Origin: Perilla frutescens
Taxonomy: Eukaryota; Streptophyta; Magnoliopsida; Lamiales; Lamiaceae
Assembly: GCA_026008535.1 (NCBI GenBank)
Contig: BRKX01000010.1
Span: forward strand, 26,732,001-26,796,000
Reading direction: 5' to 3'
Length of the DNA: 64,000 nucleotides
The notes beneath the pieces were generated by a model. It saw only the letters and a list, made by a program, of their open reading frames with translations. It searched no databases and was not told the origin of the DNA. This document shows positions 1 through 10,447 of the stretch, piece after piece. The first letter of the stretch is position 1. Every line of letters begins with the position of its first letter. Position numbers and translations under genes: made by a program.

Positions 1-750
1 GCTTGCTTTCCCGACCTCGGCGGTCTACCTCACTTGCTGCTCAAGCAGCGATAGGCTTAGGACTTAGATTTCTTTGTTAATGAGGCAGCCTCAGACGCTA
101 GATCAACTAGATCTAGGGTTGATTCTTCACAGACTTGCTAAGTCAAGTATAGATCTGCAGGAACAGAGACAAAGCAGAGATTAGATCGAAACAGAATTAG
201 AGATAAAAGCTCACAGAAACCCGTAGAGTATATATATATATATATAGATAAACTAGGGAGAGATTTATAAAGAAAAGGTGCCCAAAAGGGCACTGTTAGG
301 CTCAGATTCTCCCAGGGACGGCGGCAAAGGTAACTCCGGCGACAGGTAAGACCCAGACCAAGAGGGGATGGTGAGATGATAGGCTCGAAGCTCTCACGGG
401 GTATCTCGACTCTCAAACTACCCTGCCGTCACAAGTCATAGGCCGAACAGGAATCCGCAGACAGGATTCCGACCAGAGACACCGATGAACGGACAGAAAT
501 AAGTCGGAGAAGAAGATTAGGGTTAGGGTTAACTTCTGTGAGGCTTGAAGAGAAGAGGAATCGGCGCAGCTTTTGTAGAGGGGTTAGGAAGTAATTAAGG
601 TATTTTAGGGTTAGGGGTGGTATATAAGTAGGATACCGTGGGTCGGGTTTAGAGTTTTAGGGTTTAGGGTCTTTGGGCTTTTGGGCTAAAGAAAAACAGA
701 AATAAGAAAATCAGTTGGGCCAGGAAAAAACAGAGCAAATTGGGCCAACA
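1..750 (-). mobile_element. Ty1/Copia-like LTR, cut by the window start
   Basis: Read on the minus strand, the segment begins at 750 with TGTTGGCCCA, a common start of plant Copia LTRs. It then shows the usual U3 layout: several GCCCAA boxes, telo-box-like AAACCCTA words, a TATATA box near 620-630, and a leader with CCCTAA and pyrimidine-rich stretches. No primer binding site, second LTR or protein domain is inside the window, so the other end lies to the left. The 92-residue minus-strand frame inside it has no recognisable domain. A TA microsatellite lies at about 229-247. Alternative: the promoter and leader of a minus-strand gene outside the window. Confidence 0.4.
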
Positions 751-1232
751 CTTCACATATATGTTATATGATTAAATTTATAATTTTATAATAGTTTTTG
801 TAAAAATAAAATTATTTTCTTTTATAATTTTTAATTAGGGTTCATCCGTTCATTTTTCGTATTTAATTATCATTTTTTGAATTAATAATTCATTTTTATG
901 CATGGTTGATTTTTTCATAGTTAGAATTATATTTTTTTTAATTCATTTTTTTTGTTAATAAATGTTGATTATGGTTCATTATGTCATAGTTAATTTTTAT
1001 TTTCATAAAAACTATAATTTAATAGTGTAATATGGAGATGACACACTACTAACTAGTGTAATAAACGATTTCATCCCGATCTTGAATACTTTCGATTTTG
1101 CATGAAGATAGAGGTATTTTTGACAAAATAAAAAGGGGAAATTTTGTATAGTTTTAAAAATATAAGAGAATTTGGTGCAGTTTTAAAATGATGAGATATT
1201 TGGTACAAATTGATAACATGCGAGATTTGACA
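751..1232. other. AT-rich spacer
   Basis: No coding frame, RNA gene or clear repeat was recognised here. The sequence is strongly AT-rich with many homopolymer runs. Confidence 0.6.
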
Positions 1233-1242
1233 TATATTGAAA

Positions 1243-2473
1243 AGGGATGGTTAAAATGAAAACTCATTCCCATGTAGAAACTATGAACTAATCTGAGCCA
1301 CCCAATCATTTAATGTCTACGTTCAAGATTGATTCAAATAAATGGGGTAAAAGTCTCTAGAATATTAAATCACATATTTTTTAATTTATTATCATTTAAT
1401 AATTTAATTATTTTTTATTTTTAATAAAAAACAAGAAATAGTTTGTATATATTAGTCTCGGTTACATATTATCTATTTTTATACATCATATTAGCACATC
1501 ATTATTATAATATTAACTGCAATATTAGCTAATATTTGTATTTGACCAATCTTTTCCACACACAATTTTATGTTATTAGAAATATTTATATATCATATTA
1601 GCATATCATTATTATAATATTAGCTGCCATATTAGCACATGTTTTAATTTGACCAATATTTTCCACACACAATTTCCTGTTATTACCAATATTTGTATAT
1701 CATATTAGCACACATTATTATTATAAATGCGAAACAAATAACCCATATGATTTTAAAAAATTATTTAATAATTATAATAATAATAATAATAATTAATCTA
1801 AGAAACATTTGCTAATTTAATCAAATTTAGTTGGCATGATGTTTTTGTTCGTCAATTTGATCGTCCCAGTAACCATTCTTAGTTAGTGTTAATTAAGGCG
1901 TCGTCTCGTTTTCCAAAGTCTTATTGTATTCCAAGTAGTTTGTTTTCTATTTCTTGGTGTGATTTATGGATGCATGCTGCCTTCATTAATGTATTTTGGT
2001 ACTGCCACTTTAATTTTTGCAAATTTCATATGTTATTTTCCTAATTAAATAAAAAATATAGTCAGTTTTACAAAGCTAATCCGAAGATAATACGGCTAAT
2101 ATGAAATAATTTAGATGCTATCAAATCATATAAATTTTGCTATTATGAAAACACGGATTAAGTTCAAATTTAAATTAATTTACTTACAAAATTAATTAAC
2201 TCAATTTGATTGTCTAATTATCTACATTTTTTATAGATGTAATGATAGATTTTTTTAATATTATAATAAAATAATAATTAAATGTACAATATGAAGATAT
2301 ATATGCCATAAAATGAGGGATTTGATATTCCATATATAAATCTCTTAATTAATTGCATCTTTGACCCCATCAATTTTAGATATTAATCTAGACCACAAAA
2401 ATTAAATGGATGAATAGTTAAGATTGGATCCTAGTTTCTATCGGAGAAAATGGTTAACATTTGAACCAAAACC
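1243..2473. mobile_element. Non-autonomous MULE-like TIR element (element D)
   Basis: The two ends form an imperfect inverted repeat of about 45 bp. The left end starts GGGATGGTTAAAATGAAAAC near 1244; the right end, read in reverse, is GGTTTTGGTTCAAATGTTAA. Both then share a TAGAAACTA block. The same 10 bases, TATATTGAAA, flank the element at 1233-1242 and 2474-2483, as expected for a Mutator-type target duplication (family knowledge: 8-11 bp). The ends match those of the larger elements at 23783-28106 and 28113-33852. The interior has TTAGC words, a tandem repeat, and no coding frame. Confidence 0.7.
1475..1730. repeat. 107-bp tandem repeat, about 2.3 copies
   Basis: The word CATATTAGCA starts at 1487, 1594 and 1701, an exact spacing of 107 bp each time. 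The first two units are nearly full length and the third stops near 1730. Each unit holds two or three TTAGC motifs and the phrase TTTTCCACACACAATTT. It lies inside element D. Confidence 0.85.
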
Positions 2474-2483
2474 TATATTGAAA

Positions 2484-3392
2484 TGAAAATACTCCTTCCA
2501 TGTCAATTATATAGTTCATTTTCTACTCGCATGTGGATTAAAAATATTTATGAAAATAAGATATAAAAGCTAAACTTCCAAGATTACCCCTATTTAAGAT
2601 TTATAACTATGATAAAAATAAGTGATTAGTTTTTAATTTTCAAAATTTAACAAGATTATAATTGTATATTATTACAAAAAAAATATTAATTATACTAATA
2701 AGACTGTATAATTGAAATATTTGAAAATAGTAATAAAAATTATATAATTGGGGTGGGGAAGTATAAAATTGATTAATGAATTCTATGAAATAGAAAGTCT
2801 GTATGTTTTTGCAGTGGAGAAAAAGGTCTGTTTGTTTTGAAAGACGGTCCCACTATTTTTCCAATTTATAACGTTTGACGCGATCCATGACGCTAATCTC
2901 ATTACCACTTTACAGCATACACTATATTCTTAATTTAATTTATTACGTATCAAGTCAGCTAACACATCCACGTTCACATACAAGTACACAACACGACAAA
3001 ATTCTCCCAAATTATAAATTATTCTTTATATTTTATTTGTAATTTTGGATCCTAGATGACGAACGATTATGAGTCATATATTTTTGTTAATGAAGATTGG
3101 TGGACATTGAATTATAATATTAAAATACAAAGTACAATATTCCAACGGCCGGAAACATTACTCTATTTTTAAGTATTTAAAATACAAAATATCTAATTAA
3201 ACTTATATATATACACACACGTGTGCATTTGTGCACCTCTAGTTATTCTTAATTTAGTGATGTAATGCTTTGTAGGAATGAGAGGCCGCTTACTAATTTT
3301 GTCACTCATCTCCCAATTAAAATAAAAATAAAATATTCATCTAAAAAGTTAGTATTAAATATCTAATAGAGTACGTAGGAATTAATTTTATT

Positions 3393-3394
<2 letters not shown>
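2484..3394. other. AT-rich spacer upstream of the LSU gene
   Basis: No gene, RNA or clear mobile element was recognised. The stretch is AT-rich and probably the distal 5' flank of the LSU gene at 3776. Confidence 0.55.

Positions 3395-3470
<76 letters not shown>
3395..3470. repeat. Compound (AT)n(AG)n microsatellite
   Basis: An AT run of about 36 bp (3395-3430) passes directly into an AG run of about 40 bp (3431-3470). It sits 115 bp upstream of the UPE-box of the LSU gene, so length variation could affect that promoter (inference). Confidence 0.95.
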
Positions 3471-3474
<4 letters not shown>

Positions 3475-3585
3475 CAAGTAACATATATATGAATCTTGAA
3501 TGTTTAGAGACAGATGGCCTAATATAAATTGGTGAAGATAAGCTTAAATCCCATTCAACTGCCAAATTAGGTCATCAAAGCGGTC

Positions 3586-3605
3586 AGATACATTGAACGT
3601 AGACA
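3586..3605 (+). promoter_or_regulatory. UPE-box, sulfur-deficiency element of the LSU promoter
   Basis: The 20-mer AGATACATTGAACGTAGACA fits the UPE-box consensus as I recall it, AG(G/A)T(T/A)CATTGAA(T/C)CT(A/G)GAC(A/G), at 19 of 20 positions. The UPE-box is described in promoters of sulfur-starvation genes including LSU genes and is bound by EIL3/SLIM1-type factors (established knowledge). It lies 41 bp before the TATA box and 170 bp before the start codon of an LSU-type gene, which supports both assignments. Confidence 0.8.
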
Positions 3606-3646
3606 CACCTATTTCCCTTTCTTTCTACCTCCCCACCCCCCTTCAA

Positions 3647-3654
3647 TATATAAA
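3647..3654 (+). promoter_or_regulatory. TATA box of the LSU gene
   Basis: TATATAAA follows a pyrimidine/C-rich stretch and lies 122 bp before the ATG at 3776, a normal distance for a short plant leader. Confidence 0.75.
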
Positions 3655-3775
3655 CCGCATGCATGCAACAAATTCATCCATATTTGCGATCAAAGCCCAA
3701 GCAAAAAGCAAATCCTAATTAAACCGTTGATTAACTTCTGAATTAATTGATTAAAAAAATTGTTAGTGTTTTTGG

Positions 3776-4090
3776 ATGGCTGCAACACTTTCTTCTATAA
3801 AGGCGCAGGAGCACAGCGGCCGTGAGGAGGCGCTGCAGCGGAGGAACGAGGAGTTCGAGAGGGAGGTGAAGAAGAGTTTAGAGAGAGAAGAGAGAATGAA
3901 GGAGGAGTTGATGAGGGCGTGGGGGCGGCTGAGAGTGGCGGAGGAAGCGGAGGAGCAGCTTTGCTGCCAGTTAGGCGAGCTGGAGGCGGAGGCCCTCAAT
4001 CAGGCCCGAGAATACCGGGCCCGAATCATGGAATTGATGGACCACCTTTCTCATGCTCACTCACTTCTTCCAGAACCTTCTTTTTCATGA
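3776..4090 (+). CDS. LSU: LSU family protein (RESPONSE TO LOW SULFUR-like)
   Basis: The frame encodes 104 residues in one exon, the size and structure of the plant LSU family. LSU proteins are small coiled-coil proteins induced by sulfur deficiency that act as interaction hubs in stress responses (family knowledge). Residues 15-90 are rich in Glu, Arg, Lys and Leu in a coiled-coil pattern. The family core is at about 54-85: VAEEAEEQLC, then QLGELEAEALNQAREY, then RIMELM. The start is the first ATG after the TATA box at 3647, and the codon usage is GC-rich against an AT-rich background. The UPE-box at 3586 suggests control by sulfur supply through an EIL3/SLIM1 factor. The overlapping open frames in other phases are shadows. 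Nothing is broken, and the last 10 residues are variable as in other family members. Confidence 0.93.
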   Translation: MAATLSSIKAQEHSGREEALQRRNEEFEREVKKSLEREERMKEELMRAWGRLRVAEEAEEQLCCQLGELEAEALNQAREYRARIMELMDHLSHAHSLLPEPSFS

Positions 4091-4535
4091 TCAAGAACCA
4101 TCATCTCTGCTCAACCATCTTTGTAATTGATTTTATGTACACCCATTTCTTTTTATCTTTTTTTTTTTTGGGACCCTTTTTAATGAAATGAAGATTTAGA
4201 ATTTCTCATGTAACATGAATGGAGATTTTCGGTATTTTGTAAGATATACATATATATCGCGTTATATATTTTGTCAATTCAATATTATTTGTAACAAAAT
4301 TTGTATTTTGGATTTATTGTGTGTGTATGTCAACTATTCGTATAAAATTAGAACATGTAATTGCGTCCAAAAATAAATTGGTGGGGGAAGTAGAAAATAA
4401 CCGGACATTAACGCAAACGAAAGAAAAAGATATGAGAATCTGAATCTGATCAGATCTCATGTGCCTTCTCATGTTGTATCTCTAGTGCCATAATTTTTGT
4501 TTTTATATTTTAATATATCTCATCAACCCTTTTTT
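4091..4535. other. 3' flank of the LSU gene
   Basis: This holds the probable 3' UTR (an AATGAAATGAA phrase near 4180) and an AT-rich spacer. No other feature was recognised. Confidence 0.5.
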
Positions 4536-5831
4536 TGTACAGTCCGCAAGGAGGATGGGATTGTGTAGACAGTGATGAGTAAGTGTCGTATCCATAAAGA
4601 TTAAATCAGATTTAATTGTGTGTACACTACAACATCGAACCTCAATCGTTGTCTAGACGACAAGAAAAATGGAAAGTTAACTAATCTAAACTAATTACAA
4701 CAAGATATAAATTAGAAAAATAAATGGAAAAGTGGACAAGAAGGTAGAGGTACTCTCGGGATTGATTTCTTCGGATACTTAGCCCTAATGATCCTATTGA
4801 ATGTGTATTTGTGGTGTCAAATTTCACTCGGGCAATCTCTAATGCATCCTAAGTTCTCTCTCGAGACACTCAAGTTATAGGGTACATGCTAGGTTCATCG
4901 TCTCCAGTCGAATTCTACACATGTACTTACCAAAACCTCTAAAGATTTCTAGCCCTCACACTAAGCCTCAATTCTCTCGAATTTATCGACAAAGGTGTTT
5001 CATGCCTAAGGTTCGTCTATTGAAACTCATCTCTCGAATTATGAATCAATAGATAAAATCGTGTCAATTAACCAACACCCACACATAGCACGAGCACAAG
5101 AAATAAAATAGGGTCATAAACAATCAATAGAAAAATAAATGCATAAATACCCAAATAGTCTTAATCCAAAAATACAAAATAATCTACCATAACATCATAC
5201 AAATGCAAGGATTAAATCATCTCAAAGAAAATCAAAATAAAAAGAAGAACAGAACCTACGTACAACCCGGAAATTGGGCCTCGACTTCACCTTTGCTTCC
5301 ACTTGTCTCCTTTTTGCTCCATCTTCAAGTCATTGTTCTTTATTCACCCTAACTAGGTGGAAATCCTAGCTAGGGTGTGGGTTTGATGTTTGGTTAGGGT
5401 TTGAAATGTGTGTAAGAAGAGGGATTTTTTATGTAGAGAGATTTTTGGGGTTTTTTTGGAGAGTGGTGGAAAATGGATATGTGTGTGTGTGTGTGTGTGT
5501 AAAAATTGGAGAGAAAATAGCAAATAAAAAGAAAAAGAAGCGCAAATCTGGAAATCTGAGTTGCGCGCCCCCGGTCACGTCCCGGACAAAGAAAAACATG
5601 TCCCAGTGTCGGAGCAGGTCACTCGCGCTGCGACTCGCTCCTGGAGGCGCGAGTGCGCAGGTCGCGCCTCCGGTTCTACACCGACACCTTTTACAATTTT
5701 GCTCAGTTCTCTCTCGTTTCTTATATGATTGAGACGATTCAACTTGCAACGAGTTCCTAATTCGATTCTCTATCATACCATGGCATTGGATCACTAAAAA
5801 ATATAGTAATTCATCCTCCATTTCCTGTACA
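4536..5831 (-). mobile_element. Old Gypsy-type LTR remnant
   Basis: The segment resembles Athila/Tat LTRs read on the minus strand. It has a GC-rich block at about 5560-5680, a CT/GT-rich leader with a (GT)10 run at 5481-5500, and a tail with the phrase for a cleared GTATCC...GATTAA motif near 4590 that recurs in plant Gypsy LTR ends. TGTACA occurs at both proposed ends (4536-4541 and 5826-5831), but no matching target duplication was seen, so the ends are tentative. The 108- and 130-residue frames within it are out-of-context GC-rich shadows and show no domain. Confidence 0.45.
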
Positions 5832-5998
5832 ACTCAAATAAGAAACAAAACTTTCAACTGGAAGGTTAAAAGCTCAAATTGTGTTAAAGCATATGCAATA
5901 CTCTTCAAATAACTTCATTTCAACTTCAAAATATTGCGCAAAAATACCACTCATCAATTCCCTAGTTGGAAAAGGATAAACCATAAATAAACATTTTA

Positions 5999-7881
5999 CA
6001 TTACAAGAAAAGATCATTCTAGTGACGGAATGTTTTCTGTCAACACGGGTGACAGAAAGGTGATGGATCTGTCCGTCACAACATGGGGCAATTACAGAGT
6101 CATGGTGCCCTCGAACGCCACTTCGAGGGCAATTACATCTATTTTCAAGAGATATCTTCATTCTACGGGCTTTGCTTGGAAGAAGGTGCCCCTGGATAGG
6201 AGGATGCTGTATTGGGTTGAGTTCAAGGTATTTGTTGATTTATAAGTATTTGTGTTATCTAATATTATTACTAATATCATTGTTTATCTATGTGTGAATA
6301 CAGAAGGAGTTTAGGTGGACTCACTCCGACGATGAGGTGCTTCCGCTCTCCTGGAAGAAGTGTCAGGACCGGTACAGGGACATGGTGTACCATATGAAGA
6401 AAGATGACTACCTTGTGAGCAAGAAACCCGATTTTGTGTGACTTGAGGATTGGCTTGCATGGGTAGCGTACTGGCAGGCGGAGGAGACTCAGGAGAAGGC
6501 TCGCTTGGCCAAGAGGAACCGCCTGACTGAGCCCAATGGCCCAGGATCCTCCAGCCAAATTCACCATGGAGGCACCAGATGTGTTGTGGATCATATGCGC
6601 GATCTGGTACGAGTTATAATAATTATTCAAGTTTATAGTATTATAAATTAACACTTTCTAATGGATTTCGTTTGATTTTGTTTAATCAGGTTAGAGAGCA
6701 GCATTTGTCCGAGTGGGAGGCGCGCTACCAGACCTACCTCAAGCTTCACTGCCCGGACGGCCATTGGATCACAGCCAAGGCGAGAGAGAACAAGATAAAT
6801 TTTTACGTACTAATATTTATATATATATATATATAAATAATTTATATATATTGAAAAATGAATTACATTTATCCTGATAAATACAGGATAAATGTGATGC
6901 CTTGGCTGTGGAGTGGAGAGCTGAGGGTAGGGAGTCCGACATGGGAGAGATTTTCCGCCAATTCCTGACGCCTGACAGAAAGGGGCACGCTATCGGGTTG
7001 GGGAACATGGCTCTTGTCATTCGTCGCCCTACAGCAGCTGGAGGATCCTCATCGTCATCGAGTTAGGGCTCTGGATCGCTGTACACCCAGGCAGAGCTCG
7101 ATGCGAGAGTGGCTGAGATGCAAGCACAGATGGATGAGAAGCTGAGTGCCCAGCAGGCGTCTATGCGGTAGGTGCTGGAGAAGCAGACTAGGATGGAGTC
7201 CCTGGTTGAGCGCCTTCTCAGTCAGCAGTTGGGTGGTACTGGTGATGGATCCGAAGGGTCTGGTAGCGGTTCCGGAGGGCCTGATAGCGGGTCGAGCTCT
7301 TAGTTGTATGTATTACTATTATTATGCTACATTATTTGTATTTATATATATATATATATGTATTATACATTTGTATTAAATTATGTACAATTATATATAT
7401 ATATATATATATTAGTTTTATGATCTTTTATTATATTTGGGTACCGATAAATATTTACAAAGAAAAAAGAATTAAAAAAAGCGAATTAAAAATAAAAATA
7501 TTAAAAAAAGGAATTAAATTTTTTTTAAAAAAAAATTGGCGACAGAAGTGTTCTGTCACCTGATTTTTTTTATTTTTAAAATTAAAATAATTTTTTTTTT
7601 ACGACGGAAATGCTCCGTCGTCTTTTCCGCAACAACATAAGGTGATGGACCAAGTCCGTCTCCTTAATGGTCGCCTTGAATTGGCGACCATTTTACACGA
7701 CATTTTATGGCGATTAAATTTTCCGTCGCTAAGTCTGTCGTCATATTTGGCAATGAAAAATTTCGCCGCCTTCTTTTTTTAGCAACCATATTTAGGAGAC
7801 AGACATTTTTCATCACCCGTTCAATTGACGATGGAATCCGGGGATGGGGCGACATAATCATTTTATTATTTTCTTGTAGTG
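5999..7881 (+). mobile_element. CACTA (En/Spm) DNA transposon, non-autonomous
   Basis: The right end is CTTGTAGTG, the reverse of the plant CACTA terminus CACTACAAGAAAA. The left end is CATTACAAGAAAA, one base different. The three bases TTA flank the element on both sides (5996-5998 and 7882-7884), the 3-bp target duplication expected for CACTA elements. Subterminal regions carry many GACGGA/TCCGTC and TGACAGAA words, for example 6020-6070 and 7540-7840, which are typical transposase-binding repeats. The interior holds only a damaged Transposase_24-type gene; no DDE transposase is present, so it would depend on another copy. Confidence 0.88.
6102..7303 (+). pseudogene. Transposase_24-type (Ptta/En/Spm) CACTA gene, decayed
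   Basis: Conceptual exons read through the element: about 6102-6227, 6304-6606, 6690-~6800 and 6887-7303, joined by GT-AG introns. The encoded text has the Trp-rich helical pattern of the plant Ptta/En/Spm accessory protein: a FKRYLHSTGFAWKKVP stretch, a WKKCQDRYRDM stretch, then a WEARYQTYLKLH stretch and a Gln/Glu-rich tail with a coiled-coil pattern. Family members act with the CACTA transposase and bind subterminal repeats (family knowledge). In-frame stops occur at 6439-6441, 7064-7066 and 7169-7171, and the N-terminal part before the first block is missing. It is therefore a pseudogene, probably already non-functional when the element last moved or soon after. Confidence 0.7.
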
Positions 7882-8087
7882 TTAAATTAAGGTAAATCAT
7901 AATAAATTGAAATTAAAAAAATATAGGCTTGGTATAGAGAATGTCTTAGAGAATGACAGAATTTGAGGTGAATCGGAATTCGGATAATCCGTGAGGAAAT
8001 TTTTAGTAAAAAATAATATAAAATAAATTAAAAAAATAAACAAAAAATCAAAATATATACAGTTACATTAATTATTTCGTACAAAAT

Positions 8088-8600
8088 TGTTAGGGATAGA
8101 TACAACAAATAATCGAAGATTACAAGGTGAAATCTATTTACACTTTAGGTTTTAACAGAAAGGAAATCATACACAAAATTTCCTAATCTAGAAAAACGAT
8201 CGAACTGACGGCTCATGAACCGTCTACAAGCTAATCCCTCAGAATCATCGTGAAGCCGCACTAAGTAATCCGGCAGATAAAGCCCTGCGGCCGACGGACA
8301 CAACCTCCGTTGCACCACCACAGCCGCACTCACTCATCAAGAGCAAGATGCTCTATCTCACATAGAAGGAAGAAGAGGGAGAAGGAAGAAGAAGATCAAA
8401 ATCTGTAACTGCTCTTTCTCTCTCTCAAACTCTAGTTGCACACACAGTGAAATGAATAATGTATGTAGATCAACCACAACTTAGATATTTAAAGGTCGGT
8501 CGATAGGGTAAGGCAGATAGGCCATCAGAGATGGGTCGGGCAACTTGGGCCTTTACTGGACTAATTAATAAACTCATCAAATGAGCCTGACATTCCAACA
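8088..8600 (-). mobile_element. Solo Copia-like LTR
   Basis: On the plus strand the segment runs TGTTAGGG...ATTCCAACA, so both ends have the TG...CA rule and inverted TGTTRG tips. Flanking pentamers are AAAAT (8083-8087) and GAAAT (8601-8605), a 4 of 5 match for a target duplication. Read on the minus strand it has GCCCAA boxes, a TTTAAATA TATA-like box near 8492, and a CT-rich leader, as in a Copia U3-R-U5. There is no internal region or second LTR, so it is a product of LTR-LTR recombination. The 62-residue frame inside has no domain. Confidence 0.7.
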
Positions 8601-8605
8601 GAAAT

Positions 8606-9657
8606 AAATTACTTATTATATTTTCGGACTTAGCTATGATTGTGGATTAATGTTTTTGGTCTATGTTAAACTTTGGAACTTCACTTTTAACAAATAGTGG
8701 TGATTAAGAGATTGGATTGTTTATTTAAGCTTGAGTATTGCGTAGATTTTAAAGAAAATTTATGTGAAATTATTTATTGTTTTCAGCATTTTAAGTAGAA
8801 AGTGTAGCATTATAAATTAAAAATATTTAGGGTATCACATATAGAATTATAACTTATAGTTGAGTCCAAAAATAAAGTGGAGTTAATATTACTCGCGGAG
8901 AGGAACATTATGGTATATGGTTCGATATCTAATTCCAAGCGTCTGCGATGAATTTTATTGGAGAAATATGAAACGCGCAGCAGAGTCATCTACCAGACAC
9001 GATTTCGGGCACACTGGAAGTTGGACTAAGACGCTAGACATATCCCATGGAAAGTCCTTCAAGTGTAGAACACATTAGAAATGTGTTTCGAGGTGATTTA
9101 TCGTTGATTTAGGCGAGAATGGTCATTACCAGTAGCTCTGATTCCAAGCATTTCTGGTAACGGAACCAAAACGAAGGCTACTTGAAATTGATGAGCAAAG
9201 AATGATCTTTCTAACGGTATCCTCAATTTTGGGAACAACTTTTTTGGGGGTCAATTGTTGCTTTTTTGGAAGGATTGGGATTATGTGAAATACATAATTG
9301 AGCACTAAGTGTTGGACGATGAGTAGACAACATTAGAAAAGAAAATAAACATCATTCATATTTTCGTGATGGAAGGATCTCAATTAATTTTTTTTAAAAT
9401 AGTTTAAAGAGTCATGTTTTAAGTTTTTAACCGGACTCAACCACTATTCTAAGTGGGCAAAAACTTGCATGCATCATGATGCAAATAACACTATATGAGA
9501 CGGATCGGTTAAACTCGCTTTTGACCCGGTTAATGCGGGTCAACCCATAAAAAAAACTGTCCAAAGTGAGTACCAACATTCCTATTAAAAAGTATCACAA
9601 AACATTCGAAAAGTATCATCTGTATCATTAAAAAGTAAGAGTCTGCTAGTTATTTTA
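8606..9657. other. Spacer, unassigned
   Basis: No coding frame was found. The part at about 8830-9250 is less AT-rich and reads like the edge of an old LTR retroelement, but no ends or domains could be fixed. Confidence 0.4.
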
Positions 9658-9659
9658 TA

Positions 9660-9956
9660 CTACCTCCGTTTCATAATGTTTGTTGTTTTATTTTTTTTAT
9701 CTGGAATTGAGAATTAATTTCGTGGACAAATATACTCATCCCTTATATATGCCATAAAATCTAATTCATCTATATTTTCCTAAAAAATAATAATATTTTC
9801 TCTCTTCATATATTATAGGTAAGTTAGAATCAAAAAATCTTGTAGGATTTGAGAGGGTTAAAATTGGGAGAGAAGATGTCAAATTATATAAAACAACAAA
9901 CATTTTGAAACTAAAAAAAAAAACCTTAAACAACAAACATTATGAAACGGAGGTAC
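9660..9956. mobile_element. Stowaway (Tc1/Mariner) MITE
   Basis: The termini are an inverted repeat of about 28 bp starting TACCTCCGTTTCATAATG at 9661 and returning in reverse at about 9928-9955. TA dinucleotides flank it at 9658-9659 and 9957-9958, the target site of Tc1/Mariner elements, and the CTCCGT tip is the Stowaway hallmark. The length, 297 bp, and the lack of coding capacity fit a MITE. A third, internal copy of the terminal motif (AACAACAAACATTTTGAAAC) lies at about 9892-9911. Confidence 0.88.
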
Positions 9957-10011
9957 TACTAGTTTAGTTCAAATTCTGATTTTTTTTTTTCAGTTTTTAT
10001 ATTGTATGTGT

Positions 10012-10228
10012 TGAGATTAATCTAAAACAATCATCATTCCAAGAATTTGCAAAGGAAAGCAAAACACGAGTTCGATAAAATAAAAAGTACCATGTGGTAA
10101 GAAGAAAAGTATCAAGTACGATAAAGACAGGTATCAACCTGAGATTAATACTATCATCATTCCAACTACAATAAAAAGTACCATGTGGTAAGAAAAAAGG
10201 TATTAAGTATGATAAAAACAGGTATAAA
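10012..10228. repeat. Imperfect direct repeat
   Basis: Two copies share TGAGATTAAT, a CATCATTCCAA phrase, AAAAAGTACCATGTGGTAAG, and a GATAAARACAGGTAT end. The AAAAAGTACC word starts at about 10082 and again at about 10173, 91 bp apart. The first copy has extra sequence in its middle. No coding role is seen. Confidence 0.7.
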
Positions 10229-10447
10229 AAAAATTAAAAAATCGCAAAAAAAAAAGACGGGCGCGTGGGCCACGCCCCCGCCTGAAATATCTGCACGGAA
10301 GGCTGTGTTGCACGCAAGTGCAGCTCTTCTAAGTGTGTTTTGTATCTTATTCCTTTTGTTAATGAAATGAACGGTAATTTGGGCTTTTTTTTTTTGTTGA
10401 TCTGAGTTCAGATTGGACTCTTTTTTTTCAACTTGATTTATTTACAA

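Noticed and set aside
525..670. TTAGGG-rich stretch resembling a telomere
   Set aside because: Only one or two units occur together, mixed with ordinary sequence. On the minus strand they form AAACCCTA boxes of an LTR leader, not a telomeric array.
3341..3565. 74-residue minus-strand frame
   Set aside because: It is made by the (AT)n(AG)n microsatellite and has no domain.
8830..9250. Possible LTR edge with a less AT-rich composition
   Set aside because: No TG...CA ends, target duplication or domain could be fixed, so it is only mentioned as a spacer.
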